A stretch of DNA of 64,000 nt from Phascolarctobacterium sp. Its GTDB lineage: Bacteria > Bacillota > Negativicutes > Acidaminococcales > Acidaminococcaceae. The DNA is taken from assembly GCF_030531065.1 (NCBI RefSeq), contig NZ_JAUNOQ010000001.1:1-64000 (forward strand), read 5' to 3'. The notes under the pieces are model-generated. The model was not told the origin of the DNA. It was given only the letters and a program-made list of their open reading frames with translations, and did no database searches. Of this stretch, positions 50,322 through 58,834 are shown one piece after another (the first letter of the stretch is position 1; the number at the start of each line of letters is the position of its first letter). Position numbers and translations under genes: made by a program.

Positions 50322-51857
50322 TTACTTTTTGAGCAGGCTGCCCAGCAAGCCGCGCGCTAAAGACGTGGCGATGGTGCGCCCGAAGGTTTGCAGCGCGCTG
50401 GTCGCTACTTTTTCCAAAACAGACGGCGCTTCGCGCGTCGTGCGGGAGGAACGCGCAGTCGAAGCCGTCTTTTTACCGGCGGGCGCGTTGCGGCGGATTT
50501 CGTCGCGCAGGCTGTCGGAATTTTGCTCTTCTTCCTTTTTGTTCGGAATTGCTTCCGCCTGCTGTGCGCGCTTTTGCAAAACCTCGTAGGCCGATTCGCG
50601 GTCGATAGCTTGCGCGTATTTATGGTACAGATAATCGGAGTTTATTTGCTGTTGGCGCAGGTCGTCGCTGCACACGCCCAAATAACTGCGCGGCGGCATA
50701 ACGTAAGCGCGCTGTACAACGCCGGGCACGCCCTCTTCGTCCAGCAGGGAAACCAAAACCTCGCCCGTTCCCAGCTCGCTGAGCGCCGCCTCCGCATTCA
50801 GCTCAGGATTAGGACGGAAGGCTTGCGCCGCCGCTTTCAAACCTTTGCGTTCCTTCGGCGTATAAGCGCGCAGGGCGTGCTGCAATTTATTGCCCAGCTG
50901 CGCTAAAATGCTTTCGGGAATATCTGCGGGCTGCTGCGTTACGAAATAAACGCCCACGCCCTTGGAACGGATTAAACGCACAATCTGCTCCACTTTATCC
51001 AGCAGGCTGCGCGGAGCGTCCTTAAAAATCAAATGCGCTTCATCGAAGAAAAAGATAATCTTCGGTTTATCCAGGTCGCCCGCTTCCGGCAAAATTTCGT
51101 ACAGCTCCGACAGCATCCACAGCAGGAAAGTGGAATAAAGCAGCGGGCTTTGATACAGCTCGGCGCAGTGCAGCAAATTTATTTTACCGTGCCCCTGAGT
51201 ATCGATAGCGAACCACTCGCTGATATCCAGCGCGGGCTCGCCGAAGAAAATATCGCCGCCCTGGTCCTCCAAGCGCAGCAGCGCGCGCTGGATAGCGCCT
51301 ATGCTTTGCGGCGACACGTTGCCGTATTGCAGCTTGATGGCGGCGCTGTTGTCGCCGACGTATTGCGTCATGCTGCGCAAATCCTTTAAATCCAAAAGCA
51401 GCAGGCCCTGCTCGTCGGCCACGCGGAAGATAATATTCATGACGCCCGTTTGGGTATCGTTAAGCTCCAGCAAGCGGCTTAAAAGCTCCGGTCCCATTTC
51501 GGAGATGGTGGTGCGCACCGGCAAGCCCTTCTTGCCGTAAACATCCCAAAAGCGCACGGGATAACCGGCAAACTGCCAGTCAATGGCCAAACCTAATTTT
51601 TCCCGGATACGTTTTTGAAAGCCGGGGCTGTCCTCGCCCGGCAGGCACATGCCGGATACGTCGCCTTTGATGTCGGCTAAAAATACGGGCACGCCCATCT
51701 CGCTGAAGCTTTCAGCCAGAACTTTTAGCGTAACCGTTTTGCCCGTGCCGGTAGCACCGGCGATGAGCCCGTGGCGGTTCGCCATTTTTGGCGTCAGATA
51801 AATGCTGCCCTGAGCGTTTTGGCAGAGCCAGACCTTGTGCAGTTCGGGTACATACAT
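50322..51857 (-). CDS. HerA-like ATPase, DUF853 (YjgR family)
   Basis: A 511-residue protein with Walker A GATGTGKT near residue 35 and Walker [14 protein letters not shown] near residue 268, then [34 protein letters not shown], typical of DUF853. The C-terminal part is a Lys/Arg/Ser-rich linker ending in a hydrophobic [11 protein letters not shown] helix. Related to HerA/FtsK-type translocases; the cellular role of this family is not settled. Confidence 0.88.
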   Translation of the reverse strand: MYVPELHKVWLCQNAQGSIYLTPKMANRHGLIAGATGTGKTVTLKVLAESFSEMGVPVFLADIKGDVSGMCLPGEDSPGFQKRIREKLGLAIDWQFAGYPVRFWDVYGKKGLPVRTTISEMGPELLSRLLELNDTQTGVMNIIFRVADEQGLLLLDLKDLRSMTQYVGDNSAAIKLQYGNVSPQSIGAIQRALLRLEDQGGDIFFGEPALDISEWFAIDTQGHGKINLLHCAELYQSPLLYSTFLLWMLSELYEILPEAGDLDKPKIIFFFDEAHLIFKDAPRSLLDKVEQIVRLIRSKGVGVYFVTQQPADIPESILAQLGNKLQHALRAYTPKERKGLKAAAQAFRPNPELNAEAALSELGTGEVLVSLLDEEGVPGVVQRAYVMPPRSYLGVCSDDLRQQQINSDYLYHKYAQAIDRESAYEVLQKRAQQAEAIPNKKEEEQNSDSLRDEIRRNAPAGKKTASTARSSRTTREAPSVLEKVATSALQTFGRTIATSLARGLLGSLLKK

Positions 51858-51869
51858 AGGCTTTCCTCC

Positions 51870-52100
51870 TCAATATGAACGCTTGCCCAGCAGCGGGTGG
51901 CTGCATGGCTTGAGCGTCAGGTGCTGCACCATATAGGCGGCTTCGTCCAAAGGCAGGTCGTCCCGACCGCCGCTGCGCTCCAATACGCAGATGGGCCGTT
52001 CCGAGCCTACTTCGCCGCCCGGCAGATAAATATATTCGTTATTGTCGCTGTCGCCGAAAATAATTCCGGCCAACAGCTTTTCAGCAATTACTTTAGACAT
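51870..52100 (-). CDS. Small hypothetical protein
   Basis: A 76-residue soluble ORF with AAGGAGAG upstream of its ATG. It has IIFGDSDNNEYIYLPGGEVGSERPICVLERSGGRDDLPLDEAAYMVQ. It sits between corA and the HerA-like gene with tight spacing, so it is probably co-transcribed. No family recognised. Confidence 0.6.
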   Translation of the reverse strand: MSKVIAEKLLAGIIFGDSDNNEYIYLPGGEVGSERPICVLERSGGRDDLPLDEAAYMVQHLTLKPCSHPLLGKRSY

Positions 52101-52124
52101 AAGCTCTCCTTCTTGCAGGGTGCG

Positions 52125-53075
52125 TCAGAACATACGCCGCTTCCACAGCCACAGAGCGCTGCCGATGGCGACTACGAAGGCCAGCACCACGACGACGGTG
52201 AAGCCGTAAGGGCTGTCCTCGAAAGGCACGGCGACGTTCATGCCCCAGAAGCTGCTGACTAACGTAGGGATGGCCAGCAAAATCGTAATGGAAGCTAAAA
52301 ATTTCATGACTAGGTTCAGATTGTTGCTGATGATACTGGCGAATACTTCCATCATGCTGTTGAGAATGTGGCTGTACATCTCTACCATTTCCACGGCTTG
52401 CTTGTATTCGATAATAACGTCGTCCAGCAAATCCTCGTCCTCTTCGTAAACCTTAATGAGATGTTGGGATTGGGTGGCGTTGCGCAAACGCAGCAGTCGT
52501 TCCATAACTATGGAATTGCTGCGCAGGGACGTAGAAAAATACGTCAGCGACTTTTGTAAATCCAAAAGATTAAACAGCTCGTTATTTTCCATGGACTGGC
52601 GCAGATGAATTTCCAATTCGTCGGTACGGCGGATGATAATACGAATGTATTTCAAATATAAGGTCGCAGATTTATACAGAATCTGGAACAGGAAGCGGGT
52701 CTTTTTAAAGGTGCTGAACAGGCGGCTGTTGTGGCTGCCGAAATCAGCCGTGACCCCGTTAGGCTCCAGGCAAATGGTAGCGATGCCCGTGGCCGTTATA
52801 ATGATGCCTAAGGGCAGAGTATCGTAATCCTTATTGCTGCGCAGAAACGGGATATCCACCAAAATAAGAATTTGGTCTTCTTCTACTTCGATACGGGATT
52901 TTTCTTCCTCGTCCAGCGCGGCGCTCAGAAAATCCATTTGGATTTTGGTGGCCGCCGCAATTTCCTGCAATTCCTCTTCAGAGGGCGCCACTATATCGAG
53001 CCAGTAGCCCTTTTCTAAATTGTCCAGCTCCAGCTCGTCCAAACCATTGTCGGTACTTTTTAAAATTTTGTACAT
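52125..53075 (-). CDS. corA: CorA-family magnesium transporter
   Basis: A 316-residue protein: a large N-terminal cytoplasmic domain, a long helix, then two C-terminal membrane segments with the GMN selectivity motif (FWGMNVAVPFEDSPYGF). The tail ends in basic residues (WLWKRRMF). It takes up Mg2+ or other divalent cations. AGGGAGGGAT lies upstream of the ATG. Confidence 0.93.
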   Translation of the reverse strand: MYKILKSTDNGLDELELDNLEKGYWLDIVAPSEEELQEIAAATKIQMDFLSAALDEEEKSRIEVEEDQILILVDIPFLRSNKDYDTLPLGIIITATGIATICLEPNGVTADFGSHNSRLFSTFKKTRFLFQILYKSATLYLKYIRIIIRRTDELEIHLRQSMENNELFNLLDLQKSLTYFSTSLRSNSIVMERLLRLRNATQSQHLIKVYEEDEDLLDDVIIEYKQAVEMVEMYSHILNSMMEVFASIISNNLNLVMKFLASITILLAIPTLVSSFWGMNVAVPFEDSPYGFTVVVVLAFVVAIGSALWLWKRRMF

Positions 53076-53107
53076 GGCGATCCCTCCCTTCGTGTAGTAA
53101 ACGGCGC

Positions 53108-53347
53108 TTACAGATTGGCTAAAATAGCCTTGGACAGCTGATCGGCGCAGCTGGTGCCGCGACCGTTGCAGTCGTTGCCCGCTAAAATTGCGGCGACGCT
53201 GCGGGCGTCCTGACCCTCTACAAGCTTACCGATGGCCGCTAGATTGCCGGGGCAGCCGCCGATAAATTTTACATTGTGCAGCTTGCCGTCGATAATATCA
53301 AAATTTATTTTACGGGCGCAAACGCCGCTGGGTGCGTAAGAATACAT
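53108..53347 (-). CDS. TSCPD domain protein (TIGR03905 type)
   Basis: A 79-residue protein (PSGVCARKINFDIIDGKLHNVKFIGGCPGNLAAIGKLVEGQDARSVAAILAGNDCNGRGTSCADQLSKAI). It has the TSCxDQL motif of the TSCPD domain, also seen at the C-terminus of some ribonucleotide reductases. Cys residues suggest metal or Fe-S binding. Stand-alone function unknown. A TATAAA-type -10 lies upstream. Confidence 0.85.
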   Translation of the reverse strand: MYSYAPSGVCARKINFDIIDGKLHNVKFIGGCPGNLAAIGKLVEGQDARSVAAILAGNDCNGRGTSCADQLSKAILANL

Positions 53348-53508
53348 ATAATTTTCCCTCCAGGCTTCGGCGCGGGGCCGATAGTTTTATACTACTTGAC
53401 ATAACATACATTAAAAATTTCGACATAAAAAAATAAAATCCTTTTTCTGACGCGGCTTTCGTAAAAATTTTACGAGATTTTTCCTGGCGAGGATTTTTTC
53501 AGAAATAC

Positions 53509-53580
53509 TTTTAATTGCAGCTGATTATTGGTATAATTAAAATTAATCTTACCCGTGTAGCATGGTAGTATGGTAAGCAG
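53509..53580 (+). promoter_or_regulatory. Promoter and leader hairpin of the serine operon, possible HutP site
   Basis: TTTTAA (53509-53514), 17-bp spacer, TATAAT (53532-53537). The leader contains CTTACC (53548-53553) pairing with GGTAAG (53572-53577) and several NAG triplets (TAG 53558, TAG 53566, AAG 53575, CAG 53578). HutP proteins bind spaced NAG triplets, and a HutP-like gene is in the operon. No leader terminator is evident, so this is tentative. Confidence 0.35.
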
Positions 53581-53627
53581 TTTATCGTTATGCGTACAAG
53601 GGAGCATGGAAGAAAGGTAGTGTATTT

Positions 53628-55061
53628 ATGTCTATTCAATTGGTTATCGTTTGTCTGTACATCGTGATGCTGTTCGGTATCAGCTTTTGGGTAAAACGCC
53701 GGGCTGACAAGGGCTCGACGGAATACCTCTTTGCCGGGCGCAAGCTGGGCAGCGCGTTGATTGCCGTCAACATCACCGGCTTGGCCGTCGGCGCGGCTTC
53801 TACCGTCGGCGTGGCGGAAAGAGCCTTCTCCGTCGGTATGGCGGCAGGCTGGTATAACGCCGCCTGGGCGGCAGGCTCCGTAGTAATGGGCCTGGTGGCG
53901 GCCGGCAAGCTGCGCGCTTTGAAGGTTTCTACTATTCCGGAGTTTTTTGAAAAATATTATGATACCAAGGGCCGCGTTATCAGCGCTATCGGGTTGATCA
54001 TTATAATGTGCGTTATTACGGCTTTGCAATATTTAGCGGGCGGCGCTATTCTGTCGTCCCTGCTGCCTAACATTTTTACTTTTAAGAGCGGTATGCTGAT
54101 GAGCGCCGTGGTATTTATCGGCATTACGCTGATCGGCGGCCTGTGGTCCAGCGGCCTGGCTAATATCGTCAGCGTTACGCTGATTTATCTGGGCATCATT
54201 TACTCCTGCATCGAAGCCGTAATTCACGTGGGCGGGCTGGAAGCGTTGGAGGCTAATCTGCCCAACGCGTCCGTGATGATGAATCCGCTGGGCGGTATTC
54301 CTATCGTAGTTATCGTAAGCTGGTTCATCGTTATGATTACCCAGGCTATTACGGCGCAGGGCCCGGTGCAGATTGCCTGCGGCGCCAGCAATGAAAAAAC
54401 TGCCCGCAACGGCTTTTTGCTGGGCGGTCTGCTGATTTTCCCCATCGGTTTTTTGTGCGCGATTCTGGGCCTGGTCGCTAAGGTTATGTTCCCGGATATT
54501 CCTGTGGAAAAGGCTGCGCTGGCTATGCCTAAGGTAGTTATGAGCCTGAATCCTATTGCCTCCGGTGCTACGCTGGCCGCTTTGTGGGCCGCCGACGTAT
54601 CCACCGCCTGCACAATTTTGCTGGGCGCGGGCACACTGTTTTCTCAGGATATTTATAAGCGCTTTATCAATCCCCAAATCAGCGATACGGCTTTTGTCAA
54701 GATTAACCGTATCATTATCTTTGTCGTAGGTATGGTAACGCTGTGGTTTGCCTTCAATGCAGCGGGCATTCTCAAAACTATGATCGCCGGCCTTTCTATG
54801 ACGACGGCGCTGACCTGCATTTTCTTCTTTACGGTTTTTGCGCCGGGCGTCTGCCGTCGCAGCAGCGCTTTCTGGACTACGCTGGTAGGTATAGTGGGCA
54901 TTGTGCTGTGGTATATGCCGGGGAATGTTTTGGGCGCTGTTAAACCCTTCTTCCAAGAGGTAGTTTACTTTGAATGGGTGATTTGCATTATCACTTTCCT
55001 GTTGGTTGCCGTTGTGGATAAAAATAAAATTAAGGATGTAGAAAAAACAGAAGAGGCTTGA
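53628..55061 (+). CDS. Sodium:solute symporter (SSS family)
   Basis: A 477-residue membrane protein with about 12-13 hydrophobic segments. It starts VCLYIVMLFGISFWVKRRADKGSTEYLFAGRKLGSALIAVNITGLAVGAAS, the typical N-terminus of SSS transporters. Based on its place ahead of the two serine dehydratase subunits it probably imports L-serine or another amino acid with Na+. GAAAGG lies upstream of the start. Confidence 0.88.
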   Translation: MSIQLVIVCLYIVMLFGISFWVKRRADKGSTEYLFAGRKLGSALIAVNITGLAVGAASTVGVAERAFSVGMAAGWYNAAWAAGSVVMGLVAAGKLRALKVSTIPEFFEKYYDTKGRVISAIGLIIIMCVITALQYLAGGAILSSLLPNIFTFKSGMLMSAVVFIGITLIGGLWSSGLANIVSVTLIYLGIIYSCIEAVIHVGGLEALEANLPNASVMMNPLGGIPIVVIVSWFIVMITQAITAQGPVQIACGASNEKTARNGFLLGGLLIFPIGFLCAILGLVAKVMFPDIPVEKAALAMPKVVMSLNPIASGATLAALWAADVSTACTILLGAGTLFSQDIYKRFINPQISDTAFVKINRIIIFVVGMVTLWFAFNAAGILKTMIAGLSMTTALTCIFFFTVFAPGVCRRSSAFWTTLVGIVGIVLWYMPGNVLGAVKPFFQEVVYFEWVICIITFLLVAVVDKNKIKDVEKTEEA

Positions 55062-55065
55062 TAAA

Positions 55066-55506
55066 ATGCATGAAAATGGCAAAAACTCTTTAAACAGTAT
55101 CGAAATAGGCCGCGCCGCTCTGCGCATCGCCCTGACGGAAAACCGGCAGGAGGAACTGCGCGTTAAGGAAAGGCTGGCGGCTGTGGGCATCCGCGCGACG
55201 GCTGTGGATTTTGGCGGCGAGTTTATTCCCTCCATCGTTAAAATCATCGAGCGCGCCGTAGTTGCGGCCCAGAGGCAGGGCTTGGTAACGGAAACTCACG
55301 TTGGCGCAGGCGCGGTGGCGGGGGCGGCTCACGAGGCGCTGGAGCAGGTGAAGAATAAGGCCGTGGGCTTTAACGTGGGCGGCAAGATCGGTCTGGCCCG
55401 CTGCGGCGAGCATTTATGCGTGGCGCTGTACATGGGCGTGGGCGTACTCAACCTTAATGAAATGTGCGTGGGGTTGGCTCACCGTTCCCTGGCCAGCGAT
55501 GAATAA
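55066..55506 (+). CDS. HutP-like RNA-binding regulator
   Basis: A 146-residue protein matching HutP in its second half: HVGAGAVAGAAHEALEQVKNKAVGFNVGGKIGLARCGEHLCVALYMGVGVLNLNEMCVGLAHR. HutP of Bacillus is an L-histidine and Mg2+-dependent antiterminator of the hut operon. Here the gene sits between a transporter and serine dehydratase, so it may sense serine or another amino acid and control this operon's RNA. It follows the transporter by 4 bp. Confidence 0.8.
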   Translation: MHENGKNSLNSIEIGRAALRIALTENRQEELRVKERLAAVGIRATAVDFGGEFIPSIVKIIERAVVAAQRQGLVTETHVGAGAVAGAAHEALEQVKNKAVGFNVGGKIGLARCGEHLCVALYMGVGVLNLNEMCVGLAHRSLASDE

Positions 55507-55519
55507 AGGGTGATTGACC

Positions 55520-56185
55520 ATGAATATTATTGACGTTATCGGTCCGGTGATGATTGGGCCGTCCAGCTCCCATACGGCCGGGGCGGTGCGCTTGGGGCTG
55601 TTGGCCTCCAGCATTTTAGGAGCGCGGCCGGTAAAGGCGGAAATTAACCTGCACGGCTCCTTTGCCGAAACCTATCAGGGTCACGGCACGGACATGGCGC
55701 TGCTGGCGGGGCTGATGGGCTGGCTGCCGGACGACGAGCGCATCCCCAGGGCCGCAGAATATGCTGCTGACGCAGGGCTTGTTTATTCCTATCATAAAAT
55801 AGACTTGGGCAACAAAGCTCATCCTAATACGGTGCTGTTTAAGCTGACCTCTGCCAGCGGCAGCTACTGTGAAATTATCGGCTCCTCCGTTGGCGGAGGG
55901 CAGGTCAAGGTAACGGAAATCGACGGCTTCCCCGTGGAGCTGACGGGCAGGCTGCCGGCCATTTTAACCGTGCATGTGGACGCGCGCGGTGTGATCGCGC
56001 TGGTGACGAGCACGTTGGCTAATGCCGGAGTGAATATCGCTACGATGCGCGTCTTCCGCAGCAATAAGGGCGGGATGGCTTCCATGGTTATTGAATGCGA
56101 CCAGGCTGTGCCGCAGGAAATTATCAATCTTATCGCCGCTTTGCAGCAGATAGAATCGGTGCGCTTTATCGGCAGTGTTTTGTAA
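55520..56185 (+). CDS. sdaAB: L-serine dehydratase, beta subunit
   Basis: A 221-residue subunit: IDVIGPVMIGPSSSHTAGAVRLG at the start, with GSFAETYQGHGTDMALLAG, and a C-terminal ACT domain (PAILTVHVDARGVIALVTSTLANAGVNIATMRVFRSNKGG). Together with the alpha subunit it forms the Fe-S enzyme that converts L-serine to pyruvate and ammonia. The ATG at 55520 follows AAAGGGTG. It overlaps the alternative longer frame of sdaAA but not its chosen start. Confidence 0.95.
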   Translation: MNIIDVIGPVMIGPSSSHTAGAVRLGLLASSILGARPVKAEINLHGSFAETYQGHGTDMALLAGLMGWLPDDERIPRAAEYAADAGLVYSYHKIDLGNKAHPNTVLFKLTSASGSYCEIIGSSVGGGQVKVTEIDGFPVELTGRLPAILTVHVDARGVIALVTSTLANAGVNIATMRVFRSNKGGMASMVIECDQAVPQEIINLIAALQQIESVRFIGSVL

Positions 56186-56195
56186 GGAGCTTGCG

Positions 56196-57089
56196 ATGAA
56201 AAAAGAAATGCTTTCGCTAAACGGCTGGATTGATGAAGCCGTCGGCTGGCAGCAGCCTTTGGACGAATTTTTACTGGATTATAATATGCGCGAGCTGGAA
56301 TGCAGTCAGGAGGATTTGCTGGAGCAAATGAAAGCCATGCTCGCGGTTATGGAAAAATCTGTGGAGCACGGCTTGACCGGCGTTCGCTCTCACAGCGGCC
56401 TGACGGGCGGCGACGCGAAAAAATTAGCTCAGGCGGCTGCCGGGCAGCAGCTGGTCCGTCTTTTGGGAGATAAAGCGCTGGACGCAGTTATTTATGCTAC
56501 GGCGGTGGGCGAATGCAACGCGGCCATGGGCCGGATTGTGGCCGCGCCGACGGCGGGAGCCAGCGGCGTACTGCCGGGAGTATTTTTTTCTTTGAAAAAG
56601 CATTGCCAGTTAAACGAAGATACGCTGGCCCGCGGGCTGGTGGTGGCAGGTAGCATCGGCCTGGTAATCGCCGAGCGCGCTTCGCTGGCAGGAGCTATGG
56701 GCGGCTGTCAGGCGGAATGCGGCAGCGCGGCCGCTATGGCTGCGGGGGCTGCCGTATCCATGCTGGGAGGAACGGCTCAGCAGGTTGGCACTGCCGTAGC
56801 TATCGTCTTTAAAAATATTTTGGGCTTGGTCTGCGACCCGGTGGCCGGGCTGGTAGAGGTGCCCTGCATTAAACGTAACGGTTCCTGCGCTTTGCAGGCG
56901 TTGCTGGCGGCGCAGCTGGCGCTGGCCGGCATCGGCAGCTTTATTTCGGCCGACGAAGCTATTGACGCTATGAAAAGCGTGGGGGACCAGCTTCCCTGCG
57001 CTTTGAAGGAAACTGCCGGCGGCGGTATGGCCGTCACGCCGACAGCTCTGGCCTGGGCTAAGCAATATTTTTCCCGGGCTGATAAATAA
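56196..57089 (+). CDS. sdaAA: L-serine dehydratase, alpha subunit
   Basis: A 297-residue subunit with SHSGLTGGDAKKL near residue 70, TAGASGVLPGVFF and the cysteines expected to hold the [4Fe-4S] cluster (GGCQAECGSAAAM and LVCDPVAGLVEVPCIKRNG). The start is the ATG at 56196, which has AAGGAG upstream, rather than an in-frame ATG inside sdaAB. Pyruvate formed here can enter pyruvate carboxylase or ferredoxin-linked oxidation. Confidence 0.95.
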   Translation: MKKEMLSLNGWIDEAVGWQQPLDEFLLDYNMRELECSQEDLLEQMKAMLAVMEKSVEHGLTGVRSHSGLTGGDAKKLAQAAAGQQLVRLLGDKALDAVIYATAVGECNAAMGRIVAAPTAGASGVLPGVFFSLKKHCQLNEDTLARGLVVAGSIGLVIAERASLAGAMGGCQAECGSAAAMAAGAAVSMLGGTAQQVGTAVAIVFKNILGLVCDPVAGLVEVPCIKRNGSCALQALLAAQLALAGIGSFISADEAIDAMKSVGDQLPCALKETAGGGMAVTPTALAWAKQYFSRADK

Positions 57090-57111
57090 AAAAGCAAAGG
57101 AGATTTTTAGT

Positions 57112-57486
57112 ATGCAAGTTATCGCAAGCAGCAAAGCGCCTAAAGCCTTAGGCCCTTATTCCCAAGCTATTTTAGTAGGCGGCACCTTGTACATGTCGGG
57201 CCAGATCGCTATTAACCGTTTGACCGGCGAGTTTGTGCAAAGCAGCATCGAAGCGGAAACCGAACAGATTATGCATAATATTGAAGCCGTGCTGGAGGAA
57301 GCGGGCTACCATCTGCAAAACGTAGTTAAGACTACAATTTTTGCTACGGATATCAAGGATTTTGAAGCTATCAACGGCGTGTACGCTAAATATTTTAAGG
57401 CTAACCCTCCGGCGCGTTCCTTTGTGCAGGTTGCGGCTTTGCCTAAAGGCGCACGGGTAGAGATTGAGGCTGTCGCTTACAAATAA
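57112..57486 (+). CDS. ridA: RidA family 2-iminobutanoate/2-iminopropanoate deaminase
   Basis: A 124-residue protein covering the family: SKAPKALGPYSQAILVGGTLYMSGQIAINRLTGEF and NPPARSFVQVAALPKGARVEIEAVAY with the substrate-binding Arg. It hydrolyses reactive enamine/imine products such as 2-aminoacrylate that arise from serine and threonine dehydratases, which fits its place directly after sdaAA. AAAGGAGA is upstream. Confidence 0.95.
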   Translation: MQVIASSKAPKALGPYSQAILVGGTLYMSGQIAINRLTGEFVQSSIEAETEQIMHNIEAVLEEAGYHLQNVVKTTIFATDIKDFEAINGVYAKYFKANPPARSFVQVAALPKGARVEIEAVAYK

Positions 57487-57670
57487 GCCGCGCTCTGAAT
57501 TTTTTCGGCTGGCCGTCAGGCTGGCGAACAATTTTCGTACTGACACTTTTGTTTTAAAGGCAGCAATTTATGTAAAAATTTTACATGTTTTTTGCAAAAG
57601 GTGTTGACGAAAAGGGCGCTATATAGTATAATACTATTCGTCGCCAAGCTATTAAGTTTGGAAACAATTT

Positions 57671-57747
57671 GGTGGCTGTGGTGAAGTGGTTAACACGGCG
57701 GATTGTGGCTCCGTTACGCGTGGGTTCGACTCCCACCAGTCACCCCA
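57671..57747 (+). tRNA. tRNA-His (GTG)
   Basis: Cloverleaf with acceptor GTGGCTG/CAGTCAC, anticodon GTG in ATTGTGGCT, T-arm GGGTTCGACTCCC and encoded CCA. The extra G at 57671 can serve as G-1 opposite the C discriminator. Confidence 0.93.
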
Positions 57748-57792
57748 CCTTTCAGAATGCTTTGCATTCCAAGGTTAACCATATTTTACAAT

Positions 57793-57868
57793 TGGGGCGT
57801 AGCCAAGTCGGTAAGGCACGGGACTTTGACTCCCGCATGCGTTGGTTCGAGTCCAGCCGCCCCAGCCA
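57793..57868 (+). tRNA. tRNA-Gln (TTG)
   Basis: Acceptor TGGGGCG/CGCCCCA, anticodon TTG in ACTTTGACT, T-loop GGTTCGAGTCC, G discriminator and encoded CCA. Confidence 0.93.
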
Positions 57869-57871
57869 TGT

Positions 57872-57947
57872 GATTCACTAGCTCAGTTGGTAGAGCACCT
57901 GACTTTTAATCAGGGTGTCCCGGGTTCGAGTCCCGGGTGGATCACCA
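57872..57947 (+). tRNA. tRNA-Lys (TTT)
   Basis: Acceptor GATTCAC/GTGGATC, anticodon TTT in ACTTTTAAT, T-arm CCGGGTTCGAGTCCCGG, A discriminator and encoded CCA. Only 3 bp after tRNA-Gln. Confidence 0.93.
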
Positions 57948-57958
57948 GCGACATTTGA

Positions 57959-57985
57959 CGCCGTAGCGAAAGCTACGGCGTTTTT
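57959..57985 (+). terminator. Terminator of the tRNA operon
   Basis: CGCCGTAGC-GAAA-GCTACGGCG followed by TTTTT. Confidence 0.9.
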
Positions 57986-57997
57986 AATTACTATATT

Positions 57998-58026
57998 TTG
58001 CTTTCGTTACCGTTTTAGGATATAAT
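57998..58026 (+). promoter_or_regulatory. Promoter of the DUF4160/DUF2442 pair
   Basis: TTGCTT (57998-58003), 17-bp spacer, TATAAT (58021-58026). Confidence 0.6.
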
Positions 58027-58064
58027 ATAAAAAGAAAAGGTAATAAACGACGGAGGAAAATACA

Positions 58065-58325
58065 ATGCCGACAATTTCAATGTTCAGAGGAATAAAGGTA
58101 TATATAAATTGGAATGATCATTTGCCGCCGCATTTTCATGCTAAATATGGCAGCGATGAAGTTATAGTAGATATTAATTCTATAGAAGTATTAGATGGGG
58201 GTTTACCTAATAAACAATTAAAAATGCTTTTGGGGTGGGCTGCTTTTCATCAAGAAGAGTTATTGGAAAACTGGGAATTAGCTACGAAAATGCAAGAGTT
58301 GTTTAGTATTGAACCTTTGAGATGA
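58065..58325 (+). CDS. DUF4160 protein
   Basis: An 86-residue protein with the family pattern PTISMFRGIKVYINWNDHLPPHFHAKYGSDEVIVDI, including the HxPPHxHA motif. DUF4160 genes are nearly always paired with DUF2442, as here, and the pair is suspected to act as a toxin-antitoxin-like module. AT-rich codons set it apart from most neighbours. CGGAGG is upstream. Confidence 0.88.
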   Translation: MPTISMFRGIKVYINWNDHLPPHFHAKYGSDEVIVDINSIEVLDGGLPNKQLKMLLGWAAFHQEELLENWELATKMQELFSIEPLR

Positions 58326-58335
58326 GGTGAGAATA

Positions 58336-58683
58336 ATGGCAAAGGATGTAAAATATTATCTTTCTAAAGGTTTTAGCCAAAAGGCGGCAGAATATTTTGC
58401 TGGCGGTCGAAAAAAAATTAAAGCTGTACAGGCTAATGACAATTTTACTTTAACGCTTACATTTGATAATGGAGAAAAACGTCTGTATAATATGTATCCG
58501 TTGCTGCAGCCCGATACTATTTTTGAAAAGCTAAGAAATATTAATGTCTTCAAAAGAGTTTATTTGGATGATTCTGCTTGTGTGTCTTGGGATATCGATC
58601 CTGCTGTTGACAGCAGTAAAGTTTGGAATAATAAAATAGATTTGTGTCCTGATAGCTGTTATATAGATAGCGTACCTGCGTAA
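58336..58683 (+). CDS. DUF2442 protein
   Basis: A 115-residue protein with the family core (VKAVQANDNFTLTLTFDNGEKRLYNMYPLL) and DDSACVSWDIDPAVD, matching the usual VSWPxGxD-like segment of DUF2442. The ATG at 58336 has GAGGTGA upstream. It follows DUF4160 by 10 bp. Biochemical role unknown. Confidence 0.85.
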   Translation: MAKDVKYYLSKGFSQKAAEYFAGGRKKIKAVQANDNFTLTLTFDNGEKRLYNMYPLLQPDTIFEKLRNINVFKRVYLDDSACVSWDIDPAVDSSKVWNNKIDLCPDSCYIDSVPA

Positions 58684-58733
58684 ATCTACTTCTACAAGAC
58701 TTTAAATAAATTTATAGCAAAAATCAAATAAGT

Positions 58734-58771
58734 ATGCGCCTTACACTGAATTGCTTCGGTATAAGGCGCAT
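58734..58771. terminator. Hairpin between convergent genes
   Basis: ATGCGCCTTA (58734-58743) and TAAGGCGCAT (58762-58771). T-tracts are weak on both sides, so termination is only probable. Confidence 0.45.
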
Positions 58772-58834
58772 TGTTATCATAGATGCTTTTTCGGTTAATT
58801 GCTGGCTGAATTATGTAGTTCTTTGCATTTTCCC

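Noticed and set aside
53548-53577. Terminator-type attenuator in the serine operon leader
   Set aside because: The hairpin has a six-base stem and no T-run, so termination there is not supported; it is kept only as a possible protein-binding site.
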